Positions 12,010 through 24,366 of a DNA stretch of 64,000 nucleotides are shown piece after piece. The translations under genes and the position numbers were made by a program. Numbering within the stretch: the first letter of the stretch is position 1; each line of letters begins with the position of its first letter. Below the pieces are notes generated by a model. It did not search any database. It was not told the origin of the DNA and saw only the letters and a program-made list of their open reading frames with translations. This stretch comes from Diplonema japonicum (taxonomy: Eukaryota; Euglenozoa; Diplonemea; Diplonemida; Diplonemidae): contig OZ025687.1 in the NCBI GenBank assembly GCA_964019335.1, positions 62,001 to 126,000 of the forward strand. The letters are read 5' to 3'.

Positions 12010-15000
12010 TCATTCGTCAAATGCGTACAGGTAGCAGCCTCTTGCGAGGATCCAGAGCTCAGTGAACCCGTCGTACTCAGACACAGGACCGGCCTGTGAG
12101 ATGCATTACTGGAAAACCTTACAAACATACATCTTTAGCTGGCGGGGCCGTGAAGCCACAGACACGTTGCAGTGCCGCTAGGATGGCCCCCAGGCCCTCA
12201 GAGCCGTGGATCTCAGACATTTGTGTCTCCTTGCGAACGACTTCTTTCAAGCTGCGAAAAGAGTAAGGGTATAAACAGGACAAAGCGTACCTCTCAGGGT
12301 CAATCTGCAACGTCAAAATCTTCTCTGCCTTGCCCGCCTTCTTCCCCTTAGAGAGCTTATCCTGCACCTTCTTCAACAGTACTTCTCTCTGGGCAACTCC
12401 CATGGGTTGCATCGTTACTACGCACTCTTCGACACCCTGTTCATGTGGCAAGGTGTTCGTGTTCATACCTTCGTGGCGGTCGGGAATATTAACTTCCTCT
12501 TTATGCTTCTCTTGCTCTTCGGCTTGCTGTACTCCAGCCTGTGCGTCGCCTCCCATTTCTTAATGAACTCTGCGTCCTTCACTATCTTGAACGTCAGCTT
12601 CGTCCCGTCGAAAACCTTGCTGCTAGGCGACACCTTTTGTTGGTGTTGTAATACAATGCAAGACATACCGCATGCTGGAAGTTCTCTCTTGTTGCGATTT
12701 TCGTGACTTCTCCGGTTGTCTGATTGACGACCTCAATGATCAGTGCGCCCTTGGGGATACCCTTCTGGCTACTGGCAACTCTCACAGGAACCTCCTCGCC
12801 TCTAGACGGCGGTGCGATCTTGAACGAGAGGCTCCCATACTTGCCGTATGGGTGGCCTGTAATCTTTCGTGATGAGGACCTGCTAACCAGCGAGACCGGA
12901 GACCCAAGTGAGCCAGATCGGCTGGAGCGTGCACATGATACTTCTGTTTCCACTTCATCGTGCTTCGGCGACTCAGCTTGGGGCTGGGGCACACTCTCAT
13001 CAATAGGAGGTGAAGAGGAGGCAGGGACAGTTATAGGGGCGGGTGCGAGAATAGGAACTTTCTCAGCTTCATCAGAGGGCTTCACCTCTTGTACGGGCAC
13101 AGGCTCTGGTTCCTGCTCTGGCACAGGCTCTGCAACTGGCACAACTGGCACAGGCTCTGCAACGGGCACAGGCTCCGGTTCGAGCACAACCTCTGGTTCT
13201 GGGGCAGTCTCTGCCTTAACCTCAACACGGGTCTCCTCGACACGGGTTTCCTCCTTAACTTCGACACGAGTTTCCTGAGCTTCGACACGGGTCGCCTCCC
13301 GCTGAGGCGGGGGAGGGGATTGAATGAGTACTGACCGTTCTTCGGCAACCTCCTCAATTGACACTGCCCTGGGTGACTCCACTTGTGTTTCACTCTCTAC
13401 CTCTGGAATGGTTGGAGGCTCAACAGGCGCAGTCTGCTGTATTTCCTGCAGCCTCTGCAGGGACTCGTAGTTGTACGACACGTCACCGTCGCTGCCAAGG
13501 TACAGCTTCTCCAGATGGTCGATGGTGAGCCCGTTGTCCGAGGCACCAAATGCCTGCAGTATCTCTTTGTACTGTGCCTCATCCAACTCTCCTGACGTGT
13601 CCACCGCGAGCTGCCTCAGCTCAGAGTAGTTCAAGTACCCGTCCCTGTCGACATCACCGTATTCGAAGATCCACTTCAGTTTCTCAGCTTCATCCATAGA
13701 GAGGGACGTACGCTGCTGCTGTGCTGCCCTTCTGGCCTTTGATCGGCCGAACTGTACGTGGGATTGCGCTTGTTTAAATCATAGCATACCGGGCTAGGGG
13801 GTGATGACAGAGGGGCAGATTCCGTAGGTTCCACTAACGGGGAAGAAGGGAGAGGTGGCTCAACAGACCCAGCACCAGACAGCACGGGCGATAAAGGCAT
13901 AGTCTTCACAGACTCAGACTTCTCTGCTGCGGGAGGAGACGTTGGAGGGGACGTCAGAGGGGAGGTAGGTTGGGGCACCATTTTCAATTCTTGCTGCAGC
14001 TCACAAATCCTGTCCTCGTCCTCTCTGCACCTGTCCTTCAAAAGCTCGTTCTCGTCTTCCAGCCTGGATTTCTGCTCACTGAATTCGGTCATCAAATTCT
14101 GGTGAAGGATAATCGCCTCCTGATACATGGTCTCGTAGCTGTTCCTGAACTCACCGACCTCCTCAGTGATATTGAGGAACTGTTCCGTCAAATCGTTCAC
14201 AACATTATTCGCCTTCTGCCGTGCTTCCTGTATAGCGTGATGCGCGGCGCACATGCATACCTCGTATTTCTTGTTGTTAACCTCCACCTGCAGTTGTGTC
14301 TGTTCCAGCTCCTCTTGCAGGGCCTCAACCTCCGCACGATTAACCGAGTCGTCCTGTTGACCGTGATGGGCGTTGAATGTAATACCTGCGTCTGCGCGAC
14401 TACATGGCCACCTGGGAAGTCCGCCATGGATTCTGTTTTGTCTCTTACTATTCTCAGCCCCTCCAGTTCGCCCTTGTAAGTAGCGCACTCTGTCTCGATG
14501 CGTTCTGTGATGTATTGTATGCATTTCAACAGGCATCGCGACATACGGATTTCGGACATCATGACATCCTTCTCCTCGTCAGCAGCGGAGAGCAAAGCAC
14601 GCAGCGTTACGACCTGAAAATCTAAAGTTAATACCTTAGTCATACCTGACTAGCCTGCTCTCTAGCTTCTTCTTCGTACGTGTGCATTGCATCTATTGTC
14701 TGCTTGAGAGACATGTGAGCGATCCTCTCTTCCTGAAGGTCTCTCTTGGCTTGGTGTAGATCCTCACGCAGCCTTCCCTGCTCTGTGACGCCCCTGCTCA
14801 CCTCACTCTTGAGCCCTCGGATCTCACCAGTCGCTTGCGAGGCGTCTTTCTCGAGAAGTGCTATTTTTTCGTTGCGCTCCGCCAAGTCACCAGAATAGCT
14901 GTCAACCACCTTCAACTCCTCTTCACGTGCTTGTGCCCTGCTTTCGGCATCCACAAGCTGTTCCTGCAGCGTCTCTGATTTGGTAAGTAGGTTGTTACGT

Positions 15001-17990
15001 TGAGTGGTCAAGCCGTTAATCTTCCCTGTGGTCACAGTGAGAGACGCCTTTAGCTTCTTCACTTCGTCTTCCAACTCTTTCGCTTCTTCACCCGTAAGGC
15101 CTTCTTCCTTAGCCTCAGCGTAAGCCCTCAATCTCACGCATTCTTCATCGGCGAGTTCGAGGCTATCTTGCAAGTCTTGGTTTCGCAGCTCCAGTGCTGC
15201 GTTTTTGTTCAATTCATTTGCGTGCTGCAAGTTGATGTCGTGTAACTCCTCAAGCAGGGTTTTGAACTTCTTCACGTCGCTCTCTAGCTCTTTATTCTTT
15301 GTCTGAGTGTCATTGTGTAAGGAAACCAGTTTGTTGTACGAGCCCACCTGCTGTTCCAGGCTCTTTTCGAGTTCCCCCATCTTTGCGCTTGTCTCGGCAT
15401 CAGCCTTCTCAGCGCTCTTCTTCAGATCTCCCTGTCGGGTCACTTCGATGTTGAGGAGCTTCAAGCACGCCCATCGCAGCCAGGCATGGTAGGTGGTGCT
15501 CATTGTGAGGCGTGTGCTATGCAGGGTCATGGCACGGGACATTGTCTGCTTCGCAGCGGCGGAGTGCTCGTCCACTTGCTGCTTAACGCTAACGGCAGTC
15601 CGCTGAGATCTCCTGACAAGGCACCACTTAGTCCACTTTGATAAGTAGCATGTCGTTAGGAATAACTCCGTGTTCTTGGCAGTGAGACACAAGCCCTGGC
15701 AGGCAAGCTGTTTAAGCTGCTCCCTCCCAGCTCGCATCAACACGTCCTCCCTCTTAACAGCGTCAGCCTTCATTTCGCACTGAAGTACATCAAGCTCTTC
15801 CTGGAAAGCAAGTTCGCGGCGTGTCGCTGCATCCAGCTCGTCCCTGAGCCTTTGGTTGTCAACGACTGCGGCCTTTAGCTTTCTATTGTTGGAGAAGAGT
15901 TGCAGCAGCGCATAGGACTTGGCAATTGATTTAAGTGCTTCGGCCGAACGCATGGCATCAGCTGCTGCACTGGCTTGCCAAATCCTTCTCTGGCATGCGA
16001 TCTGAAGGTGCTGTTCCAGCTCCATGGATGTGGCTTCCCATTCGGTACGCTCCCTGTTCAGCTTCAGCGTGTAACCAGACTCGCAGTCCACCTGAAGCTG
16101 CGCACGGAGTGTTGATGCCTGCTGAGCAAGTGCTGCTTCCAGACCAAGGGAGCGATCATCACTCTGTTGCAACTTCGCCCGGCAGGATTCCAAATAACCA
16201 ATTGTCTGCTCGAGTTCGATGCGCTGCTCTTGTATCTTCTTATTGAGCTCCTCCACCCTTGCCTCGCTCTGATCAGACGCAACACGAGCTTTTTGAATTT
16301 CGGCAGCCTGCAGTTCGATTGTGACACGTGCCTCGCTGCTCTCGGCCGTTATGGACGCGTAGCCCCTCTCAGAGAGGTCGGACCTCTCCTCAAGTTCTTT
16401 GAGCCTTCCTTCTAAACCTGCCGACCTGTCCTGACTCGCCTGCAGCTGTCCTGCCTGCCTTCCGAGCAGTGCGCGGTTCTCAGCAAGGTTCTTCTCTAGC
16501 TGCATAATCTTGTTCTCAGCATGAGTGATCTCCATCTCCCTCATGTCCACCTGGTTGCTGATAGCTGCATTTGCTGCTTCAAGCTCCACTGAGTTCCGCT
16601 GTGCGATGTCCAACTTCATCTCCAGCGAAGCCCCTAGTTCCTCATTCAGCTCCAGCTTCGTTTCTGATGCGCTCAACAGGCCTCTCAAGCGCCCCAGTTC
16701 CTCAGCATCCTTTTTGCTCTGATCCCTATGTTTCTCCTGTATCCGGCTAAGCTCGGCTGCGGCCTTCATCCGCTCCTCGCCTGCTGCTTCTTCTTGAGCC
16801 AAACCAGCAGCGAGTTCAAGCTCCACAATTCGTGCCTCAAGAGCCCCCTCGCGGCCTTGCAGTCTTTTATTCATGAGTTTCAAATCATTGACCATAAGTT
16901 GGCTTCTCTCGTTTTGCCCTTTCAGCTCCTCGACAGACTGTGCATCAGTTACCCCAGCTATGGAGAGCTCTGCTTTGTGCTTCTTGAGGTCCTCTGTCAC
17001 GTCTTTGTACTCTCTTTTGTAAGACTCGCATTCATTTTCTACAGCAACGAACTCACGCTTCAGACTCTCTAGCTCGGCAACAAGGCTGTCGATCTGCCGC
17101 TTGTTTGCCAACTCCCGTGCCGTGACCTCATCCTCGAACTCTTGTCGCTGATCTTCTACGATATCTAAGTGTGCTTGTTCTAGCTCCTTACGGATGTCCA
17201 AGCGTGTTTGTGAAACTAAATTAGCATTCGCAATTCTATCGCTGTTGGCATCGTCCTGCATGCTGTGAAGCAGCTCCGTCGCTTTCCCCAGCTCTTCTGA
17301 CAGCCTCTTGATCTCGTTCTCCGCAGACTCAGCACGCATTAGGGCATCCCTGTGTCTGCTCTCCATCTCTACGACGCCTCTCTTGGGGATCATTCGAGCA
17401 TCGTTCGTAAGTGCTTTCTGCAGTTGCCGCTGGAGCGCTGCAGCTTTGCTCTCTAAGTTGGTGACCTGGATGACGTGCATCTCTTTCATTTCATTCATCT
17501 TGCCTTCCATCTCAGCAAGTTCGCACGATTGCTGGGCCACAAGGCCTTCCTTCTCTGCAAGCATGCGGCTTGCTCGTGACTCGCGCGTGGAGATAGCACG
17601 CTGTAGTTGCCCCACTGCATCTTCAGAGACGATGCTGCTGGGTGCTTCGTGCACAATGGGTGAAGGGAGGAAGGGTGGTGGGGTAGCCGTAACTGTGCTG
17701 TTGAGCCCAGCTGGCGACGCTTTGCTTACGTTGCGCACTCTGTTCATCTCATCCTGCAGCACTGGGGACCCATCGAAGCGGGCCCCCCTGAAAGCTTTTA
17801 CTCTCGCGACTTCTGTCTTGACTCTGTCGTCCTTGTTATCTATAATGGAGCCCCTCCTTGACCCCCGCGACGCTGCAACAACATCCCTAGCTGACTGGAT
17901 CACGTCGTAGTCGGGAGACGCCCACGAGGCCTTCTCTTTGGCCTTAATCGGCGTGGTGGTTTCGTGAGGGCTAGCTATGCTACGGTACAT
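12010..17990 (-). CDS. 1902-residue coiled-coil protein with EF-hand and C-terminal globular region
   Basis: Nine exons: 14646..17990, 14412..14613, 14261..14385, 13790..14227, 12669..13751, 12469..12633, 12291..12436, 12131..12251 and 12010..12093 (sum 5709 nt). Introns are 26-39 nt, nearly all GTATG...AG. The intron 14386..14411 (26 nt, GTGGCC donor) is the least certain. Intron 14228..14260 is in frame and stopless. Residues about 100-1300 are almost continuous heptad coiled coil (Glu/Leu/Lys/Gln-rich). A Ser/Pro-rich linker follows. One canonical EF-hand loop, DVDRDGYLNYSE, lies at about residue 1403. Next is a Val/Glu/Pro repeat zone (EPVPVAEPVPVV type) and a basic globular tail ending in ARGCYLYAFDE, TGA at 12010. 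What look like separate EF-hand and coiled-coil genes join in frame across intron 13752..13789. Probably a calcium-responsive cytoskeletal or centrosomal scaffold (inference). No known family recognised. Confidence 0.75.
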
Positions 17991-18098
17991 CTTGTGTAAT
18001 ACCCCTGGAGGGTGGGTATAGTGTTACAATGGAATGAAGAAACAAACGTTTTATCTTTTAGTGTATATCATGTATTTCATGTGTGTTAACGTACGCTC

Positions 18099-18382
18099 TC
18101 ATTTCTTGCAGTGGCACATGTCGAAGTCAGCGTAGCCCGACCCGATCACAGCATCGATGGCCTTGCTGTTCATTCCCAATTTCGGAGTGGTGAGGTTCGC
18201 TTGCAAGGTAGCCTGCATACTGGCCTTCTGCAGAGATGGTTCGGAAAAAATAATAATTTACATACTGGCATCACAAAGGGGTGGTGTGCCGCAGCGTGAG
18301 CGTGCCCGTGCCCATGTCCGTGAGCAGCATGGGGGTGGGCAGCGGCGTGTCCGTGGGCAGCGTGAGCAGGCGCGTGGGTCAT
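18099..18382 (-). CDS. Histidine-rich small protein, copy A (81 aa)
   Basis: Exon 1 is 18266..18382 and exon 2 is 18099..18227, with a 38-nt intron 18228..18265 (GTATGTAAA...CTGCAG). The first 39 residues are mostly Ala/His/Gly (MTHAPAHAAHGHAAAHPHAA and so on). The second exon gives KASMQATLQANLTTPKLGMN, then SKAIDAVIGSGYADFDMCHC, then KK. The His-rich head and C-x-C tail suggest metal binding; this is inference. Copy B lies about 120 bp upstream in the same direction and keeps the same exon boundary. It differs mainly in the length of the His repeat, so this is a recent tandem duplication. No known family recognised. Confidence 0.7.
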
Positions 18383-18498
18383 TTTATATAGTGTAGAACG
18401 AGTTTTGGTGTAACTGGGCGGAGGTATGAAACGTTACGACACGTAAGGAACAACTAGTAGTGTACATGTCATGTAGGTGATGATGTTTTGACGAGAGT

Positions 18499-18767
18499 CT
18501 ACTTCTTGCAGTGGCACATATCAATGTCAGCGTAGCCCGACCCGATCACAGCATCGATGGCCTTGCTGTTCATTCCAATTTTCGGAGCGGTGAGGTTCGC
18601 TTGTAAGGTGGCCTGCATACTAGCCTTCTGCAAAAAGTGATGAATACGGCACAAGGAATACTACATACCGGCATCACAAAAGGGTGGTGTGCCGCAGCGT
18701 GAGCATGACCATGTCCGTGGGCAGCATGGGCATGGGCGGGGGCAGCGTGTGCAGGTGCGTGGGTCAT
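18499..18767 (-). CDS. Histidine-rich small protein, copy B (75 aa)
   Basis: Exon 1 is 18669..18767 and exon 2 is 18499..18627, with a 41-nt intron 18628..18668 (GTATGTAG...TTGCAG). It is closely related to copy A: the same MTHAPAHAA start, the same HHPFVMP before the intron, and a 42-residue second exon differing at only a few positions (LTAPKIG for LTTPKLG, ADIDM for ADFDM). The intron sequences differ much more than the exons, so the exons are under constraint. Two copies of a TTACACA/CTACACA-type motif precede the ATG. Function unknown. Confidence 0.7.
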
Positions 18768-18951
18768 TTTAGTGTGTAGAGGTTTTAGTGTGTAACTGTG
18801 AAGAGTCATGAGGTAACAGGCTCTCGTCTATATGGCCGGCGATTCGGGGGGAATCATCTTGTACAAAGTGAAGGGAGAAAGAGCTAAAAGAGGCTCGGAA
18901 AAGCCACAGTATTTCTACAACAATGAAACAGCGAAAAAAGTTTTTATATCA

Positions 18952-21900
18952 CTACTCTTTCACATCTCGCATCTCGTTTGCGGGCGACAGCTCATCCTCA
19001 GTGACTGTGATGGGAACAACGACATTCTGTGCAGGGGACAGCTCGCGGATGAGGTCTTCGCTCACATTGAAACCTCTGTTCTTCGCGATGACTAGACCTT
19101 TGTAAAGCACCTGTTGGAGAGATGACACAATGATGAGCGCATACGTGTCTTGAAAACAGCGAGCACAGCAACACGATGATTGTTAGCAAGTTGATCACAA
19201 TAAGAATGGTACCCAAGTGTGGCTCGTTGCTCACGACAGCAACTTGATGGTACCCTATTCCAGTGTACGTGATGCACAGCGTGAAATACACTAGCTCCTC
19301 AGTGTAGTTCTCAAGAGCGTTCTTGAAAGGGTGATTGTGCACATGTATGCTGAGCGTAAACAGCAAGATGATAGAAGCAGACCATGCTCTGTGTGCGATG
19401 TCATGCATCAACGGTCACATACCTGTACGCTGGCTCGGGCGGCAGGGACAGAAGGACCGCAACGAAGAAACCACGGAAGTGGCATACGACCTCCCAGAAG
19501 TACGAGCTTGGTTTGAAAAGAAAGAACAAAGCACCGTAGCGCTCTACAGCAGTGGGCTCATCCTGTTTGTTTTTAATTGATAGCAGGAGGATGAAAAAGC
19601 ACAACGGTTGACCGATAGTGATCAAGAGCAGGGCAAGCAGCGCAGGCACCAGCAGCTCTTCGTTGTACTTCGAGTTATAACACTCTACGTAAGGTGCGAA
19701 CTCTAAATAGAAATTCGAGTCAGAGTTGTCCTTCTTGCAGTTCAACACGTTGATGACGGTTTTGCACACCCCCGGGTAGATCGTGATGAGGACAAGGATC
19801 GTAGCACGCGTGCACATGGCTAACCATTTATCACTCCTTGTCTGTTTTACTGGATGATCTTCGTTGTATAAAGCAAATGCGCGTGTCTCAGTGCCCTTCC
19901 CGGTGGCGTTCAAAAGGACGTGCCCAATCGCGAAGAGTACGCCCATCATACCAAGCACGAGAACGAACTTCAAGCAAGAAAACGCGCTCTCTTCATAGAA
20001 ACTGTAGCTACTTGCCATGTTGTACTCGATCAGAATGCAAGAAAAGGCAGGCGGCTCGAAAAACACCATGTTGGTAGTGCTGGTTGTCCCGTTCCCTGCA
20101 GAGCGTATGGTCACACCAATACCGCTGGTGAGGGCAATCATTTGGATGTAGAAGATGGCGACACGAGCTGTGCCATCGACACGTGTGGGAAGCTGCTGGA
20201 ATATGTAGCCAATGTATATGAAGAGTCCACAGATGATGGCAGCGAAGATTAGCCCATAAGTCCATTTCGGTGATGGGCACTTGATGCACTTGTTCGACCA
20301 CTGTGTGAACCCTGCTGCACACTCGCTGCACAACCTCCCAAGGTACCCTTCTTCACATGGTAGTGCCATCGAGCTGTTCTGAGGAACACACGATGTCGTA
20401 GCAGGGTTTGAGTCTAAACACCTGATAAACTCCTGCGGGTTTGTGGGATCTGGAACTCCGTAGTATCCTGGCTGGGCCAGGATCTCAGTCTCTTTATCAT
20501 TGCCCGGGCAGACGGCATTCTGAAGGCATGCCGTGCACTGCTTCTGCTCACCATAAAAGCCCGACTTGCACAAGCAGTTCGTGTTGTTGAAATACATATC
20601 ATCGATGCTGACAGACATGTATCTCTCGGAGCCCTCTACAAAGTAGCAGGCATATTCAATGTTCACATCCACCTTTCCGCTGCTCCTCTTCAGCCACGAC
20701 GGCAAGCACGTCATGTCAGTGTTGCATGATTCGTCCACCATCAAGGTATTCGTGACGTTCAGCGTCCGCAGCTGTGACAACTCCCCCCATGACTCGGGCA
20801 GCACACCGGATATGGGGTTGCCACCGATCTGCAGAATCTCTAAAGCAGCAAAGAAGAGCTCGAGTTTTAGCTGCACTAGGCCCAGCTCATCTATGCTCAA
20901 CCTGTTGTCTGAAACATCCAGCTTCGTGAGGGAAGGATATCTAGCCAGCTGGACGTCGAAGATTCCCAGTGTGATGTCCACTGTCACCGTGGACCATGTT
21001 GTGAGCCTGTTGCGCGCCATAGTGAACGTCTGCAGCGAGTGCGCCCACTCGAGACCGATGAGGGTGCCTTCAATCATGTTGTCGTCTAGTCGGAGCGTCG
21101 TAAGCTTCTGCGTGAACTTAAAGAACAGAAAAGGGAACCCCCCGGAGAGCCTGTTGCCCATCAATAGCAGTACTTGCATCGCCGTGTCCGAGGTTGCCGC
21201 CGGGAGAACACCGGTGAATTCGTTGTAACTGAGGTCTAGTTGCTCCAATGTTCCAAGGGTGAAAATATTGGGACTCAAAGGGCCTGTGAACTTATTGTTT
21301 CCGAGCGCCAAGTACCGAATAGAAGTTGCCCCCAGCTGTTGCCAGGGAATATCGCCTGATAGCCTGTTCCCAAAGAGCCATAGTTTCAAAATGTTTGGTG
21401 CATTTTGTATCTGCCCTGGCAGCGAGCCGGTGAATAAGTTGTTCTGAGCCGAAAATTCTACCAAGCCTGAGTGGAAGACCTCTTCTGGAAGGGTTCCGCT
21501 AAGGCGGTTGTTGCCAACTGACAGTTCTTTACAGCGTATGCCAGGCAAGGTCCCTGTGAGCTGGTTCTGCCTGATCTCGAACTTGTCGTAGACTCTTCTC
21601 GTGCTCCTGCTCGCAAACGTGTTCGGAATGCTCCCAGTGAACTGGTTGTTGTGTACCCACACTGTGGTCAAACCCTCGATCGTCCCGAGACCGGAAGGGA
21701 TAGTACCAGACAAAGCGTTTTCCCACAAGCCCAGCGTGCCCAGACTGTTCATCCTTGACCATGAGTCAGGCAGCGTGCCAGATAGCGTAGGCATGTTAGC
21801 AATCAGCACACTGGTCGCATCCGTCATATTTCCTCCCCATGAGTTGGGCAGGCTGCCATTGAACCGGTTATCAGACATGATCATCACTTTTACTTTGCTC

Positions 21901-22937
21901 AAGTCAGCCCCCCAGGAGTCAGGAAGGGTGCCTTGCAGCCTGTTGTTCTGCAGCATTAAAAAAAACAAGGGAAGCTGCTTTCCCGAAAAAAAGTTCTCAG
22001 CCAATGTCCCCGTCAAGAAGTTCTGCGAGAAGTCAAACCAAATCGTGAGCTTTGGCATTGCAGGCACCTCACTCTGCAATCTGTTCCTGCTCAGGTCCAA
22101 ATACAAGGGAAAAGATCCATCACCCTCGTTGTACTTGCTGAGCTGGTTTGACTTCAGCCACAAAGCGCTGGAGGAGCTAGAGTAAGCAGAGGGCACTTCA
22201 CCCGTGATCTGCGTCTCAGTGATCGCGAGAAAGAAATGTGTGTTGGGCGACGGGAGCGTGGGAAGGGTTCCAGTTAGAGGGCACTTCCCAAGCTCTAGGT
22301 AGCCGAGACTGCTCAGTCCCGAGACGGGGGGTATGGTGCCTGTGAGGATGTTCCCGTACAGATTGATGTAGGAAAGCGTGGAGGGAAACGCAGGGATGCT
22401 GCTTCCAATGTTACACCCTGCGGTGCTGATGTACCTCAAACCCGGAGGGAAGGTTAGGGGACCAGTAAGGCTGGGATTCTGCCCGAGTTCCAAAAAAATT
22501 AAATTCGGAAGACAGGACAAGAGAGAAGGGATTCCGTTCTGAGAAGTAATGCCGGTGCTGCGCAAGGAGATGGCCACTACTGAGGTGTCGCTCACACCAG
22601 TGATGTCTACCGAGGCCGTAGCATGAGGAAGCCCACTTATATTGAAGGGATGGGTGGCGGGTACTACTTCCTGCTTCCATTGAGCGCCACATATAACACC
22701 TTTCCACAAGCACTTGTCGAGACCTGTGTTCCATGCAGCACCACTTTGCAGCGTGTTGCAGTTCACCATTGAACAAAGATGCGCTCCGGCATAGTATGCC
22801 TCGTCTGACACAGTCCCGATAGCCCCCGTCGTCGGGTCCCCTATGGACCACAGCGTCTTCAACTCATTCATTGCCTGCTGCTCTGTCCCGCAATTTGCCT
22901 TCAACAGCACAGCAACCACGGTTACGACGTAAAGCAT
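18952..22937 (-). CDS. Leucine-rich-repeat, cysteine-rich, multi-pass membrane protein (1305 aa)
   Basis: Exons 19423..22937, 19145..19388 and 18952..19110; both introns are 34 nt (GTATGTGA..., GTATGCGC...). A signal peptide (MLYVVTVVAVLLKANCG) is followed by an N-terminal cap with paired cysteines. About 20 plant-type LRRs follow (LxxNxLxGxIP pattern, such as LSGTIPSGLGTIEGLTTVWV), to about residue 760. Next is a cysteine-rich EGF/GCC2-like stretch (CLCKSGFYGEQKQCTACLQN, then LPCEEGYLGRLCSECAAGF). About eight or nine hydrophobic helices come after (WTYGLIFAAIICGLFIYIGY and later ones), and a short cytosolic tail ends EMRDVKE. There is no kinase domain. The architecture recalls LRR/cysteine-rich multi-TM proteins of other free-living protists. 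It is likely a surface receptor or adhesion protein; ligand and output are unknown. Confidence 0.85.
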
Positions 22938-23278
22938 TGGAAATCAAAAAAGAAACTTGAGTGTTCGGGTTCGTTTCAGTCAATTTCAGCGAACTAACAT
23001 CATCTTTGTCCCTTTAGGTAAGAGGATACACAGCCGTTGGCAACAGAGGATAAAAATAGTTTCAAAAGGCAAACCTAACGGTTTATTTTTTTTTCCTTTT
23101 TTTTTTTCCAAAGCGTGACACTTCCGCGTACCTTATATCCGTTAAAGAGAAGAAAATAAAGTCAGGTTAGAAGGATGCGTTACAATTATGGCACACGTGC
23201 AGCCAACGAGGCCCGCGAAGCGTAAAGCTTGCCGAGCATTCCTACCCCCCCCCCCCTCCTGTTCGTGTCAATGCTGTC
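22938..23278. other. Intergenic spacer
   Basis: About 340 bp between the uridine phosphorylase stop and the LRR gene start. It contains T and C runs (23080-23110, 23247-23258). No gene or RNA seen. Confidence 0.6.
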
Positions 23279-24250
23279 TCACAGTTTGGATGACGTGCCG
23301 ATGTCAGCAAAGGTGTCGAGCGCCAAGGTTACGCAGTCCGTCATTGCAGGCACCTTGTCACTGTCGGAAAGAAGCGAACCCTTCCCGCCGGCCCTGTGTT
23401 GTCTTGAACGGGAAACCAACTAAACATACCTGTTGGCAAGCACGACGCAGATAGCCCCCGATCTGTACCCCAGGATGCGACTGATGTGGCAGAGCGCAGA
23501 TGTCTCCATCTCGATGTTCACAACCTTTGAGCCCGCTGCCCTCACTCGGGACAGCTCCTGAGGGATGTCGAACCTAATGTCGGACAGCCTCCCCACTTTC
23601 CTCCCTTGGCAGGCGTAGAAACCAGGTGCCGACGCCGTGTGGCCAACCACCATCTTGCGTTGCTTCCTGTCGCCCAACTTCTTCAGCGTGTTGGTGATGA
23701 TAGGATGCGCAGTCGAGACGTAGGGGCTCACATCACGGAGAGCAGTAGCACTCAACCCTCGCTCCAGCTCTTCCATGTCGCTGTTAGAAGTCGACGAGCG
23801 CTTGCTGTAGTACTTGCCTGTGTTGTCCAAACCAATCGCCAGTTGTGTCACAGCCAGGGCACCAGGCTCAATGTCAGCCTGCGGGCAGCCACAGGTTCCG
23901 CACCTGATAATGTTTACCACCTTGGGGCCTGTCCACACCTTCCTCTTCGCATCGAACTCTTTCAGGATGTGGATCTCGGTCAAAACGATTTCCACATTGT
24001 CAGTTCCCATACCCGTCGACATAGCCGTCACTGGGACGCCCTTGTAGGTTCCCGTCATTGTCGCTATTTCCCTGTTGTTGGCCTTGAATCGCACTGAGCC
24101 ACTGTCAAAGAAGCTCGCAACGAAGGGCACCCTCCCAGGATCGCCGACGAGCAAGATGTTGTCAGCAACGTCATCAGACCTGGCTGCGATGTGGTAGACA
24201 AGCCCATCAGCGGAGATGGGCACTTCCGTGTTCATAGTACCATCACTCAT
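23279..24250 (-). CDS. Uridine phosphorylase (PNP_UDP_1 family, 300 aa)
   Basis: Exon 1 is 23430..24250 and exon 2 is 23279..23360. The intron 23361..23429 (69 nt, GTATGT...CGACAG) is longer than its neighbours. Family motifs: LVYHIAARSDDVADNILLVG with DPGRVPFVASFFD (phosphate/nucleoside site), FKANNREIATMTGTYKGVPV, STGMGTDNVEIVLTE, IIRCGTCGCPQADIEPGALA, and VVNIEMETSALCHISRILGY near the C-terminus. The second exon completes VVLANSDKVPAMTDCVTLAL. The enzyme phosphorolyses uridine to uracil and ribose-1-phosphate for pyrimidine salvage. I chose the ATG at 24250 because the upstream ATG at 24301 would add a poly-lysine stretch made by an AAAAAG microsatellite; that longer form cannot be excluded. 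Confidence 0.9.
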
Positions 24251-24366
24251 TTTCTTTTTCTTTTTCTTTTTCTTTTTCTTTGCTTTATGATAATTGTTCA
24301 TTGCGCTTATATTATTTTAAGTGGCTGAACGGGATACAAATACTTCTAACACTGGCAAGCAAGCAC

